A stretch of 64,000 nucleotides of DNA, taken from Paenibacillus massiliensis subsp. panacisoli DSM 21345 (lineage in GTDB: Bacteria; Bacillota; Bacilli; Paenibacillales; Paenibacillaceae). Under the pieces are notes generated by a model. It saw nothing but the letters and a program-made list of their open reading frames with translations. It searched no databases and had not been told where the DNA came from. Position numbers and translations under genes: made by a program. Of this stretch, positions 42,359-51,272 are shown piece after piece. The stretch's first letter is position 1. Every line of letters begins with the position of its first letter. The stretch covers positions 97,989 through 161,988 of the forward strand of contig NZ_AUFO01000018.1 in the NCBI RefSeq assembly GCF_000426545.1, read 5' to 3'.

Positions 42359-43006
42359 TTATTTGAAATGAATGCGGACATCGCCTACAACATAAGACAC
42401 GATGACCTTGACTTTGAATTCACATGTATCATAATTTGGGGATCTCCAGGATACGCGGTTGAGTGCTCCTGCATCCCGATCTCTTCCAAGCTGAATCTGT
42501 CCGAACATGACGAAGGCTTCAATCTCCACACCATAGTATTCTGGAATCCTGAACTCCACATCTCCCAGCACTCCCTGCGTGAAGAAGACCGTATCCCGCT
42601 CCTCTGGCAGTGCCAGAGACAAGTCTGCCTTCATTTCACCAATAACATGCCACACGCTCGTATCCTGCAAGGTCCAAGGAATCTCATCCCAGCGGTAGTT
42701 GGACATGAAGTTCTGCTTGAACAGTGCTGTCCCCTGCGGGTGCAGCTTGCGACTACGCCAATAGTATACTCCTAACGAAATAGCAATCAAGCCGAATACC
42801 AGCAGCAGATTATCCAATACAATCAGACCGCCGCCGACAGCCATAAAGGTATAGCCCTTCTTGATCTTCCCCTTGTGCAGCTTATATAGACCAAGCAAGA
42901 TGAGCAAAAGTGCGACAATCGTGAAGAAGCCCATCCAACGACCTGTAAGTAGTAGAATCCCAATGACCAGGACAGTAATTACCATCATTCGATTTCGTGT
43001 AAGCAT
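42359..43006 (-). CDS. liaF: LiaF family envelope stress inhibitor
   Basis: A 215-residue protein with four N-terminal membrane spans in pairs and a soluble beta-rich C-terminal domain (WTLQDTSVWHVIGEMKADLS, TVFFTQGVLGDVEFRIPE). LiaF holds LiaRS inactive in the absence of wall damage. The start ATG 43006 has AGGAGGTG upstream; the longer frame lacks a site. It is 17 bases ahead of liaS. Confidence 0.9.
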   Translation of the reverse strand: MLTRNRMMVITVLVIGILLLTGRWMGFFTIVALLLILLGLYKLHKGKIKKGYTFMAVGGGLIVLDNLLLVFGLIAISLGVYYWRSRKLHPQGTALFKQNFMSNYRWDEIPWTLQDTSVWHVIGEMKADLSLALPEERDTVFFTQGVLGDVEFRIPEYYGVEIEAFVMFGQIQLGRDRDAGALNRVSWRSPNYDTCEFKVKVIVSYVVGDVRIHFK

Positions 43007-43154
43007 GCCGCACCTCCTGTTCATCTCGTAGTATCCCCTGGTCTCTTGCGACAGAAAAGCCATTACGGGGCGACCTGCCCCGCATGGCTTCTCTCCATTC
43101 AATGCCTTAGGCCCATTCGCTTCAGCATATCATAGTGCACGTGGATCTGAATAG

Positions 43155-43853
43155 TTATTCCTTGGAATCAGTCTTAGGCTGCTCTGTTTTGTTCAGCTTG
43201 CTTCTCAGCTGCTCCAATTGCTCATCTACCTTGAAATTGCGCTCTGCTTCAGCAGGGTTGGTGTACGTACCATTCGAGCGATATGGGGCACGCATCACAT
43301 CTGCTTCCGCCTCCATCTGCATGATTTTCTCTTCCATGCGATGGAATCCGAGCGAAGCACTTCCGCTCTCAATGGAGTGAACGCTGCTGATGGAGTTCAT
43401 TTGCTTCTTGGCATTAGCCATTTGGGCACGGGATACAAGCTCGTTGCGCTTGTTGCGCATTTTGTAGAATTCGTCCTTCATATCATGCAGTTGCTGTACA
43501 AGGTCTTTGACTTGCTCTTCTGCCTGAAGATGCAATTCGCGGAATTCATCCTGCTTTTGGTTGAAGTAGATCTTCTCCTCAAGCAGCTTGCGGGCAACAT
43601 CCTCCTGGCCATTACGCAGTGCTGCTTCAGCCTGGCGCTCACGTTCAGCAGCCATTCTGTCCGCTTCCTCCAGACGCTGCTTCATGCGACGCTCACTAGC
43701 CATTTGCTTCGCTACTGTGACCTCTGCCTCATGAATTTCAGATTCCATATCACGCAGATATTGGTTCAACATCACAATTGGGTCTTCTACTTTATCCAAA
43801 ATATCATTCACAGATGCTCTAGTCATATCCTTCATTCTTTTAAAGATTCCCAT
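43155..43853 (-). CDS. liaH: PspA/IM30 family protein, LiaH-like
   Basis: A 232-residue, almost entirely helical coiled-coil protein ([21 protein letters not shown] at the amphipathic N-terminus, [17 protein letters not shown], then long helices). PspA, Vipp1 and LiaH proteins form large rings that support stressed membranes. It starts two bases after the PspC-domain gene ends. Confidence 0.9.
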   Translation of the reverse strand: MGIFKRMKDMTRASVNDILDKVEDPIVMLNQYLRDMESEIHEAEVTVAKQMASERRMKQRLEEADRMAAERERQAEAALRNGQEDVARKLLEEKIYFNQKQDEFRELHLQAEEQVKDLVQQLHDMKDEFYKMRNKRNELVSRAQMANAKKQMNSISSVHSIESGSASLGFHRMEEKIMQMEAEADVMRAPYRSNGTYTNPAEAERNFKVDEQLEQLRSKLNKTEQPKTDSKE

Positions 43854-43855
43854 AA

Positions 43856-44293
43856 TTAACGTTCTCCCTTCTCGTAGCTGGATAATTTTTTGCGCAGTTC
43901 TTCTATTTCCTTCTTCATAGCCTTCTTCTCTATATCCTCCATCATCGAATCCAGATCCGGGTTGCCTCCTTGAGAATAAGGCTGCTGGTTGGATTGGGGC
44001 GGCTTGTGAAAAGAATTGGATTGTCCGTATCCTCCACCGTTATATCCACCCTGGTTATAATTAGGCCCTTGCTGGTAGTTCATCCCGCCAAGTCCGTTAT
44101 ACGGACCGTAGGGCTCCTTGGGAATGACCATAGCAGCGATCAAGTAGATCAGAATCGTAAGACCGCTTGTCAGGAAAATGCTGATCACCAGCAAGATCCG
44201 AATCCATGTGGAATCAATACCGAATACGTTAGACAATCCACCGGCAATACCGGTAATCATTCGATCCGTTGTGGATCTGTACAACTTACTCAT
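43856..44293 (-). CDS. PspC-domain membrane protein
   Basis: A 145-residue protein. Residues 1-60 are a PspC domain ([21 protein letters not shown], then a span). The middle is a Gly/Asn/Gln/Tyr-rich disordered segment (60-115), and the C-terminus is a short basic and acidic coiled coil ([19 protein letters not shown]). PspC recruits PspA to membranes; its position between the two pspA genes fits that. Confidence 0.9.
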   Translation of the reverse strand: MSKLYRSTTDRMITGIAGGLSNVFGIDSTWIRILLVISIFLTSGLTILIYLIAAMVIPKEPYGPYNGLGGMNYQQGPNYNQGGYNGGGYGQSNSFHKPPQSNQQPYSQGGNPDLDSMMEDIEKKAMKKEIEELRKKLSSYEKGER

Positions 44294-44300
44294 ACCCGTT

Positions 44301-44978
44301 CTACTCCTTTCCTTGCTTGCCCAGTTTATCTTTCAGTCGGGCGAGCTCCTGCTCCAGAACCGAAGGCTGCCGGAGTCCATCCTGCGAATAAGCATTGTCT
44401 GAGCGTCTCAGGTCTCGTAAGGAATACGTCTCAGCTTCCATATCCGCAATTCGGTCAGCCAGTCGGTCGAACATACGCGGTACGTTGCGTCCGCCATATG
44501 TACTGGCCCGTTCGTTCATTTGCCGCTGCAGGTTCAATGTCTGCATCCGTGCTACATAATATTGGCGCTTGCTGTATACAGCCTGGTATTCCGAGCGAAG
44601 CTCCTCCAGCTGCAGCTCCAATTCGCGAAGTGATTCACGGCTTTGTTCCCACAGCTCACTGTATTGCTCAGCCTTCTCTTCATAGAGGATCTTCTCCTGC
44701 AGGGCCAGCTTAGCTACATGCTCCTCCTCTGCCTTGATAGCGAGCATGGCTTGCTCCTCTCGCTTGAGCTTCATCGTCACAGCCTGATCCATCTGCTGCT
44801 TCATTTGCCGGGTATGGCCTGCATATTGCTGATGCAAGCGCTCAGCCTGCTCAATATCCTTGCGAGTATTATATAGAAATTGATCGATCATACGGACGGG
44901 ATCTTGGCTCTGCTCCAGATTTTCATTCAAGGTAGCTACCGTAATGTCCCGCATTCGACGAAATACACTCATTCTCAT
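44301..44978 (-). CDS. Second PspA/IM30 family protein
   Basis: A 225-residue helical paralogue of the LiaH-like protein (VFRRMRDITVATLNENLEQS, DPVRMIDQFLYNTRKDI). AAAGGAG is near two starts, ATG 44978 and ATG 44972; the latter has better spacing. It sits seven bases ahead of the pspC-like gene and probably mixes with or localises the other PspA. Confidence 0.88.
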   Translation of the reverse strand: MRMSVFRRMRDITVATLNENLEQSQDPVRMIDQFLYNTRKDIEQAERLHQQYAGHTRQMKQQMDQAVTMKLKREEQAMLAIKAEEEHVAKLALQEKILYEEKAEQYSELWEQSRESLRELELQLEELRSEYQAVYSKRQYYVARMQTLNLQRQMNERASTYGGRNVPRMFDRLADRIADMEAETYSLRDLRRSDNAYSQDGLRQPSVLEQELARLKDKLGKQGKE

Positions 44979-44996
44979 ATGCTCCTTTCACTGGGC

Positions 44997-45308
44997 TCAG
45001 TAATGTCTGCGCCGATTCTTCAACATGTTAATTCCAAAGAAGATCAATGCGATTGCGAGCAGCGGCCCGATCAACCAGGACAGCTTGCCGAGTAGAATCA
45101 GCAGACCGATGATCAGAATTATCCAACCTGCTACGGTATTGCCTCTCTTCACGCCGTAGTAGCCAAGTGCAACCATCGCTACTGGGATTAGATATCCCAT
45201 CAGTTCTCTTACCAGATGTCCAAACACAGGGGTGAAGCTGCTCAGCAACATCAGGGAACCTACGACAATCAGTATAATCGCCAGACTATTTCCTTTATTC
45301 CATCTCAT
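44997..45308 (-). CDS. LiaI-like membrane protein
   Basis: A 103-residue protein with three or four short hydrophobic spans (SLAIILIVVGSLMLLSS, YLIPVAMVALGYYGV, GWIILIIGLLILLG, LIGPLLAIALIFFGI), resembling the N-terminal membrane module of LiaF or DUF5668 proteins. ATG 45308 follows AAAGGCGGTGAT. It is the first gene of the Lia cluster, the position of LiaI, the membrane anchor of LiaH, in B. subtilis. Confidence 0.8.
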   Translation of the reverse strand: MRWNKGNSLAIILIVVGSLMLLSSFTPVFGHLVRELMGYLIPVAMVALGYYGVKRGNTVAGWIILIIGLLILLGKLSWLIGPLLAIALIFFGINMLKNRRRHY

Positions 45309-45713
45309 TGCTTTATCACCGCCTTTCTTGATATGCATCCTTATTGTATCTTTACGATACGGGTTCAGTTCCGGTTGCTTGTGTATGTCTCAACCTTATG
45401 TCCTTATTCTAGAGAAAATTTCGATTTTTCAAAACGGACCGTGGACGGTTTTTGAACCTAGACTCAGGTCGGGGATCGCGCAGGACTTCAGACGGTACAC
45501 GGCCTGGCTGGTGCAGAACACCACTATTCAAGCTGGCATAAGTGGGGGATTCATCAAGTCCAAGAATGGAATACATCCGGTGCTCTCATAGCTTGCCGAT
45601 GCGAGAATCTTCCTTTGAAGCAGGAATGAAATATGCTTTAATAGATGTAATTCTTCATCTAGAATATTCCAATTGACGAAACGAATACATAACTATCCGA
45701 GGAGTGATCCGTT
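45309..45713. other. Divergent intergenic region, Lia cluster and proS
   Basis: About 400 bases hold both promoters. A plausible proS promoter is TTGAAG (45615-45620) and TTAATA (45638-45643), 17 bases apart. A protein-like open frame (45407-45591) has no start with a ribosome site. No T-box motif is visible before proS. Confidence 0.4.
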
Positions 45714-47474
45714 TTGCGCCAGCAGCATCTTCTTATTCCTACTCTTAGAGAAGCTCCTACTGAAGCCGAGGTTATGAGTCATCAGCTCCTTGTACGAGCT
45801 GGATTGATCAGACAAGTCGCAGCAGGAATATACACCTATCTGCCCCTTGGGCTCAGGGTGCTACATAAGGTCGCTCAGATTATCAGACAGGAAATGGATG
45901 CAGCGGGAGCTCAGGAGATTCTAATGCCGGCCCTGCAGCCTGCGGAGCTATGGCACAGCTCTGGTAGATATGGAGATTATGGACCGGAGCTTATGCGGCT
46001 TCAGGATCGTCATCAGCGTGAATTTGCACTCGGACCTACACACGAAGAAGTCGTGACCGTCCTGGCCGCGGACGAAATATCCTCCTATCGTAAATTACCT
46101 GTCATCTTGTATCAGATTCAGACCAAATTCCGTGATGAGCGCAGACCACGCTTTGGACTCATGCGGGGCCGCGAGTTCATGATGAAGGATGCTTACTCCT
46201 TTGACGCTGATTGGGAGAGTCTTAATGAATCCTACTGGAGGATGTATCAGGCGTATACCCACATTTTCGAACGGCTTGGCTTGAACTTCCGAGCCGTCGA
46301 AGCGGATGCCGGTACGATTGGTGGGGAGGGCGAGACTCATGAATTCATGGCGCTCGCCAAGATTGGGGAAGATACGATTGTGTCCTGCTCCTCCTGTGAC
46401 TATGCCGCTAATCTGGAGAAGGCTACTGCACGCAGCCAACAAGTGAACATATCGGAAGTGTCGGGAAAATCAATCCATGTTGCTTCGGACGAGCCTACAA
46501 GTAATCCGACAGCTAATCAGGTAGAGGCCATAGCGCGCATGCATACCCCAGGCATCAAGTCGATTGCTGAATTGACAGCATTCACAGGTGTGGCTCCTCA
46601 GCTAATCATCAAAACGTTAATTTACAAAGCTGACCAGCAATACATAGCTGTGCTGGTCCGCGGCGATCATGAAGTGAATGAGCTGAAGTTGAAAAGTGTA
46701 CTGAATTGCCATGAGCTGGAGCTGGCTGAGCACACTCAGCTGAATGCCACAACTGGGATACCCCCCGGATTTGCGGGCCCTGTGGGACTGAATCTCCCCT
46801 TGCTTATAGACCATGAGGTTGCCTTGTTGAGACAAGCCATAGCCGGGGCGAATGCCGTGGATTATCACTATGTTCATGTAGTGCCTGGGCGAGACTTTGC
46901 TCTTGATCGCGTGCATGATCTGCGTAATGTGCACGAAGGAGATCGATGCCCGCATTGCGGTGAAGCTCTTGAATTTGATAAAGGAATTGAGATCGGACAC
47001 GTCTTCAAGCTAGGAACCAAATACAGCGAACAACTCGGGGCCCGCTATCTGGATACAACAGGGAAAGAACAACCATTTATCATGGGATGCTACGGCATTG
47101 GCGTCTCACGAATTTTGTCCGCTGTAGTAGAGCAAAGCCATGATGAGCATGGTATCATCTGGCCCGTGAGCATCGCTCCTTTTCAGGTGCACATTATCCC
47201 TGTCTCTAGCGCCGATCATGCACAGCAGGAGCTAGCCGCTGAATTGTACCAGCAACTACAACAGCAGGGCCTGGAGGTTCTATTGGACGACAGGGACGAA
47301 CGCCCAGGCGTCAAATTTAAAGATGCCGATCTCATCGGGGTTCCCGTCCGCATCATTGTCGGCAAACGGGTAGGAGAAGGCATGGTGGAGATTAAAGGAC
47401 GTACACAGGCCGAAGCAGCTCATGTCGAGGTTAAGGAGATCGAAACGACAGTCAGAGCGCTTCTTTCGATATAA
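45714..47474 (+). CDS. proS: Prolyl-tRNA synthetase (bacterial type with editing domain)
   Basis: A 586-residue class II aminoacyl-tRNA synthetase. Motif 1 (GIYTYLPLGLRVLHKV), motif 2 (FRDERRPRFGLMRGREFMMKD) and motif 3 (CYGIGVSRILSAV) are all present. A YbaK-type editing insertion spans about residues 230-390. The C-terminal anticodon-binding domain starts near residue 485. The start is TTG 45714 behind GGAGTGAT. It charges proline tRNA; I see no second copy in the window. Confidence 0.95.
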   Translation: MRQQHLLIPTLREAPTEAEVMSHQLLVRAGLIRQVAAGIYTYLPLGLRVLHKVAQIIRQEMDAAGAQEILMPALQPAELWHSSGRYGDYGPELMRLQDRHQREFALGPTHEEVVTVLAADEISSYRKLPVILYQIQTKFRDERRPRFGLMRGREFMMKDAYSFDADWESLNESYWRMYQAYTHIFERLGLNFRAVEADAGTIGGEGETHEFMALAKIGEDTIVSCSSCDYAANLEKATARSQQVNISEVSGKSIHVASDEPTSNPTANQVEAIARMHTPGIKSIAELTAFTGVAPQLIIKTLIYKADQQYIAVLVRGDHEVNELKLKSVLNCHELELAEHTQLNATTGIPPGFAGPVGLNLPLLIDHEVALLRQAIAGANAVDYHYVHVVPGRDFALDRVHDLRNVHEGDRCPHCGEALEFDKGIEIGHVFKLGTKYSEQLGARYLDTTGKEQPFIMGCYGIGVSRILSAVVEQSHDEHGIIWPVSIAPFQVHIIPVSSADHAQQELAAELYQQLQQQGLEVLLDDRDERPGVKFKDADLIGVPVRIIVGKRVGEGMVEIKGRTQAEAAHVEVKEIETTVRALLSI

Positions 47475-47564
47475 ATAGATAAAATGATAATCGGCACTGG
47501 AGCTTGTTATATCATTCTCGTTGTATAAATAGTAGGTTTGCGTGCAAAAATCGGTCCAACAAGC

Positions 47565-47605
47565 AGAAAGCGGCTCATCTTCATTTCTGGAGATTGCCGC
47601 TTTCT
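47565..47605. terminator. Bidirectional terminator after proS
   Basis: AGAAAGCGGC (47565-47574) pairs with GCCGCTTTCT (47596-47605), between proS and a convergent small gene. Confidence 0.7.
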
Positions 47606-47680
47606 ATATCATCTATATCCAATTTCCGCATCTCATAATCCTTCAACGCGCCTCTTAGAAGTGACATGCCTGAAAATAGC

Positions 47681-47971
47681 TTATTGCGCCTGACGCTGTC
47701 TTCTTTCCTCGCGATCCGCCGCTTCCATCTTGCGTATATAGCTCTCAAGCTCTGCCTTATGAGACTCTAGCTCCTGCATTCGGGCGGATGCTCCCTGTAC
47801 GAATGCCTCCATTTTACGGGACAGCTCAAGTGCCGATTCCCCTCTCCATTCCTGTAAACGGGTGTAGATGCTCCGCATCTGCTGCTCCTGCTGCTGCAAT
47901 CTCTGCCTTAATTGTTCACACTGCTGGACTGCTCTTCTAAGATCGGATAAAGATACGGATATTCTGCTCAT
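47681..47971 (-). CDS. WXG100-like protein, probable type VII secretion partner
   Basis: A 96-residue helical hairpin protein with a central WRGE (WxG) turn near residue 43 between two long helices (LRRAVQQCEQLRQRLQQQEQ and ALELSRKMEAFVQGA), the layout of EsxA/YukE-type proteins. AGGGGG precedes the ATG. It lies 95 bases downstream of the lipase effector and in the same direction, so it may be a targeting partner for that effector. Confidence 0.8.
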   Translation of the reverse strand: MSRISVSLSDLRRAVQQCEQLRQRLQQQEQQMRSIYTRLQEWRGESALELSRKMEAFVQGASARMQELESHKAELESYIRKMEAADREERRQRQAQ

Positions 47972-48066
47972 GTCTTATGCCCCCTGTACATGCTGCTTCA
48001 ACATTTTGTCACCCAAGACTCGCTGTTAAATTCATCAAGCTGCTCATGGTTTCCTTACAGCCAGAT

Positions 48067-49527
48067 TCACTGGTCAATAGCAATAAACTCCTCACCCTTA
48101 CGATCAATGTACTCTGCAATCTCTAGGATGGACTCCTGATACCAACGATTGATACGCTGCAGTGTCGCTGTAGCATTATAGGCGATTGGCGTCAGAGACT
48201 GACTCTCGCTTGTACCGATCTGGGCCTGAAATAGCTGGATGGACGCTTGTGTGTCATTCGCGAACCCGTCCAGGCTTCCCCGCATCTGCTTGGCTGCATG
48301 TCGCAGCTCCTCCGGTGTTAGTTGAATGGTCCCGCCATCTTTTCGTCCAATGAAATACACTCCTGCTTGAGCTGCCAGTGTTCCCTGCAGATGCGCAGCC
48401 AGGCCTGCCGCTGCCAATTGTCCACCTGCTACGGCCTGTGGCCCATATCGCCCCAGAAGATCCCCTACGGCCTCCTGGAATACTGCTCTTGCAGCCATCC
48501 TGTCCTCATAAGCCTGCCTGCGTGGATTACCACTCACAGGCTGCCCATCCATTGTGAACAGCTTGTTGCTAATGTCGCCTGTATCTCGATCAAATGTGAA
48601 GTTGTCCATCTTATGGGGCGCATCTTCTCCAATAATGGAAGAAAAGAATTTTTCTACGGGTCCCTGACGAACCTTAGGCAGATTCTCAGAATCGAACATC
48701 TTCTGGACATTCTCTGGCCCCAATATTAGACTGGCAATTTGCTGATCTCGCAAAGTGAGATTCTTGAGCGATTTGAAAAGGGGATGGTCTACCTGGTTGG
48801 CTTCTTCAAAGGTGAAGTCGGTATAGTAGGTAGCACCTACATGTGGCTGAGCATCTCCTACACCTGAACCAATACCATCCGCTGGATGCACGTAGGCTAC
48901 ATTGGTTTTATTAAATTCTCCGGCCTTCGACCTCCTCTGCAAATCCTCAGGCAGTAAATGAACAATTCCAGGAGCATTGTAGCTCGCAGAGGAAATACTG
49001 TTTCGCACAGCCACATATTCCGCTAAAGCCCCTCCTAAAGAGTGCCCTGTCGTTGATATTTCAGACTTTGGATACTGCTGTTGGACAACATCGTATAGAT
49101 CCATAGCCTGCTTGAACTGATTATTATGTTCGTACTGAGCGTCATATTGTCTGATATGCTCTTGCATCGTTAGGGGCAGTTTTTTGATTTCCTCTGGATT
49201 CTCCTCCACATACTTATTCAGACCCTCTAAGTTCTTGACTCGACCGAATACCACATCATTAAGGTCAGTCTCATAGTCCACAAGCCTGCTATAAAAGGGA
49301 CGATCGGTTGGTTCTGTTCCCCGGTAGCCGATGATTATCTGATTAGTCTCCTCATTATGGAACACCTCAGCGTCGAAGCCTGAGCCCTCTGTATCGTGAA
49401 GCAATGCCCCTTCTGGCCTCACTACTTTCCAGCCCGGCGGATTCTCCAGCTTCTGTCCAGGAGCAAGCGAGCGATCATAGGTGCTGTCTGCTATAGTCCA
49501 ATATGTTTTGTCATCTATGAAAGTCAT
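48067..49527 (-). CDS. Lipase-domain protein with C-terminal WXG100-like domain (probable T7SS effector)
   Basis: A 486-residue protein. Residues 50-250 form a class 3 lipase domain: IIIGYRGTEPTD, nucleophile S163 in TTGHSLGGALAEY, and candidates D217 (HPADGIG) and H248 (VDHPL) for the triad. No signal peptide is present. Residues 397-486 form a helical WXG100-like module starting TIQLTPEELRHAAKQM. Lipase first, secretion domain last is the reverse layout of TslA-like type VII substrates. A WXG100-like gene follows and a lipoprotein gene is divergent, fitting partner and immunity roles. Its exact lipid substrate is unknown. Confidence 0.85.
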   Translation of the reverse strand: MTFIDDKTYWTIADSTYDRSLAPGQKLENPPGWKVVRPEGALLHDTEGSGFDAEVFHNEETNQIIIGYRGTEPTDRPFYSRLVDYETDLNDVVFGRVKNLEGLNKYVEENPEEIKKLPLTMQEHIRQYDAQYEHNNQFKQAMDLYDVVQQQYPKSEISTTGHSLGGALAEYVAVRNSISSASYNAPGIVHLLPEDLQRRSKAGEFNKTNVAYVHPADGIGSGVGDAQPHVGATYYTDFTFEEANQVDHPLFKSLKNLTLRDQQIASLILGPENVQKMFDSENLPKVRQGPVEKFFSSIIGEDAPHKMDNFTFDRDTGDISNKLFTMDGQPVSGNPRRQAYEDRMAARAVFQEAVGDLLGRYGPQAVAGGQLAAAGLAAHLQGTLAAQAGVYFIGRKDGGTIQLTPEELRHAAKQMRGSLDGFANDTQASIQLFQAQIGTSESQSLTPIAYNATATLQRINRWYQESILEIAEYIDRKGEEFIAIDQ

Positions 49528-49675
49528 GTATGTATCCCGCCTTGTCTATTTAGAAAATATATTATAAAGTTTCAAACAAGAGGTGCTTTCCAAAAAAGTA
49601 GTATTCTGCATAGTCCTTATGCACGCCTCATCTTTTCAAGTCTTGGACGCAACATGCTGGCAAAGGAGAATCTAC

Positions 49676-50020
49676 TTGAAACGAATTACTTTGGTCACCC
49701 TATCATTTATCATCATGGCAAGCTTGTTAGGAGGATGTTCCCACATGTCAAAGCAAGAAGAACAACAAATCTTAGATCAGGCCCTCGCAGCTGGAGTACA
49801 GCATATCAAACAGCACTACGACGCCGATTTTGTAATGAATAGTTACGAGATTGAGGATTCTGCAAATCGCTCAAGAGTGTTCCTTTATGGATATGTCAAG
49901 GGCCACGAGGAAGAGAGCATTACCATCTCGTACAGCTTCATGCAACATGAGATTGTCAATGTGACTGGACCGGAATGGTTCATAGACAGCCGTCTGCCCG
50001 AAGATACGTCTGTCAATTAG
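49676..50020 (+). CDS. Small lipoprotein, candidate immunity protein
   Basis: A 114-residue lipoprotein with a signal sequence and lipobox LLGGC at residues 17-21. The start is TTG 49676, with AAAGGAG eight bases upstream; the longer frame to 49583 gives no signal peptide at its N-terminus. The mature part begins with a helix (KQEEQQILDQALAAGVQHIKQ) followed by beta strands (SRVFLYGYVKGHEEESITISYSF split over several strands). The fold pattern is reminiscent of DUF1433 lipoproteins. It is divergent from the lipase gene. Confidence 0.8.
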   Translation: MKRITLVTLSFIIMASLLGGCSHMSKQEEQQILDQALAAGVQHIKQHYDADFVMNSYEIEDSANRSRVFLYGYVKGHEEESITISYSFMQHEIVNVTGPEWFIDSRLPEDTSVN

Positions 50021-50263
50021 GCACTGATTTAATTTCCAGTCTTAGGAAGTAGAATTATTATAATATAACTTCAGGTAAGAGGGTATGAAGCGCATGAAAA
50101 ATGCGAAAAAGGTCTCAGTTTGCCTCACTGAGCAAGACGAACCTCCCACTAAAGACTGAATACAATAGTCCGACTTGACCTTCCAATCTCTCATGGACAC
50201 CATTCCAAATTGACTAATATGTGTTCATAAATGTACATTATCTGAACCTCAAGTAGTCAGACC
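50021..50263. other. Intergenic region after the lipoprotein gene
   Basis: No strong gene is visible. A 24-codon frame at 50085-50159 (MKRMKNAKKVSVCLTEQDEP) has only a weak AGAGGG site. No hairpin is obvious until the terminator at 50264. Confidence 0.35.
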
Positions 50264-50293
50264 AAAAAAGCAGGGATGCAATATCCCTGCTTT
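50264..50293 (-). terminator. Terminator of the mnt operon
   Basis: AAAGCAGGGA and TCCCTGCTTT form a 10-bp stem with a 7-base loop, followed by TTTTTTT on the minus strand. Confidence 0.88.
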
Positions 50294-50375
50294 CGTTATT
50301 TTCTTGAAAAATAATGATTTAGAAACTAGTATAACGAATCATGATGTCGAATCACATTAACGAGGCTGAACCTAT

Positions 50376-51272
50376 TTAACCAGCGACATGCTGCTCCTTC
50401 GAGGTAGAAGTAGCAGGACGAATGAATCTAGACAGTAGACCATGGGTTGGTGAGCACAAGAAACTAACCATGAATACAATTCCAGTCGCAAAAGCCATCG
50501 AACCTGAGATCGACGTATCCAGCCAGGTTGCCACATAATACCCCAGTACAGCTGAGATCACCCCGAAAGTCCCACTCAACACGAACATAATAGATAAGCG
50601 GTCGGTCCACAGATAGGCTGACGCAGCAGGGGTAATCAGCATAGCGACGACCATAATAGCTCCAACGGCATCAAAAGCTGCTACGGTCGTAACCGAGACG
50701 AGAGACATGAAAATATAATGCATCAGCACGACAGGAATCCCCAGGCTGGCAGCCAGTGCAGGATCGAACGAAGTAATCTTCCATTCCTTATAGAAGGCCA
50801 AGATCACGACAACAACGATACACAGCACAACAGTCAGCAGAAGCACAGCCTCTGGAATCTCTCCCAACCAAGGCACGGTTGTCTTTTCCCAAGGGATGAA
50901 CGTGATCTCCCCCATCAGCGCATGCTTGATGTCCAAATGGGCATTCCCGACCTGTGTGGCAATCAGAACGACCCCGATCGCAAAAAGAGTTGTGAACACG
51001 ACGCCAATAGATGCCTCCTGCTGTACCCCTCGCGAGTGAAACCACTGCACCAACACCGATGTCAGCAAGCCCGCAATCACCGCACCTATGAGCATATGCA
51101 CACCACTCAGCTCACGTGTGACCATATAGGCGACCACAATTCCGAGCAGTACAGTATGGCTGATGGCATCCGCCATCATCGCCATTCTCCGTAATATCAA
51201 GAGGGTGCCAATGATTCCACAGGATAGGCCGACCAGCGATGACGTTAATAAAATCCAGCCTGCGTAGCTCAT
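50376..51272 (-). CDS. mntD: Metal ABC transporter permease, MntD-like
   Basis: A 298-residue ABC-3 family permease with eight or nine spans and signatures LRRMAMMADAISHTVLLG and GAIMVVAMLITPAASAYL. It overlaps the preceding permease gene by four bases. With its twin it forms the membrane channel of a manganese or zinc importer. The order A-B-C-D matches B. subtilis mntABCD. Confidence 0.88.
   Translation of the reverse strand: MSYAGWILLTSSLVGLSCGIIGTLLILRRMAMMADAISHTVLLGIVVAYMVTRELSGVHMLIGAVIAGLLTSVLVQWFHSRGVQQEASIGVVFTTLFAIGVVLIATQVGNAHLDIKHALMGEITFIPWEKTTVPWLGEIPEAVLLLTVVLCIVVVVILAFYKEWKITSFDPALAASLGIPVVLMHYIFMSLVSVTTVAAFDAVGAIMVVAMLITPAASAYLWTDRLSIMFVLSGTFGVISAVLGYYVATWLDTSISGSMAFATGIVFMVSFLCSPTHGLLSRFIRPATSTSKEQHVAG

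Noticed and set aside
45400..45713. Possible T-box leader for proS
   Set aside because: The AGGGTGGNACCGCG T-box sequence and a specifier-loop arrangement are not visible.
50085..50159. 24-codon frame after the lipoprotein gene
   Set aside because: Only a weak ribosome site and no hydrophobic or leader-peptide character; too little support to call a gene.
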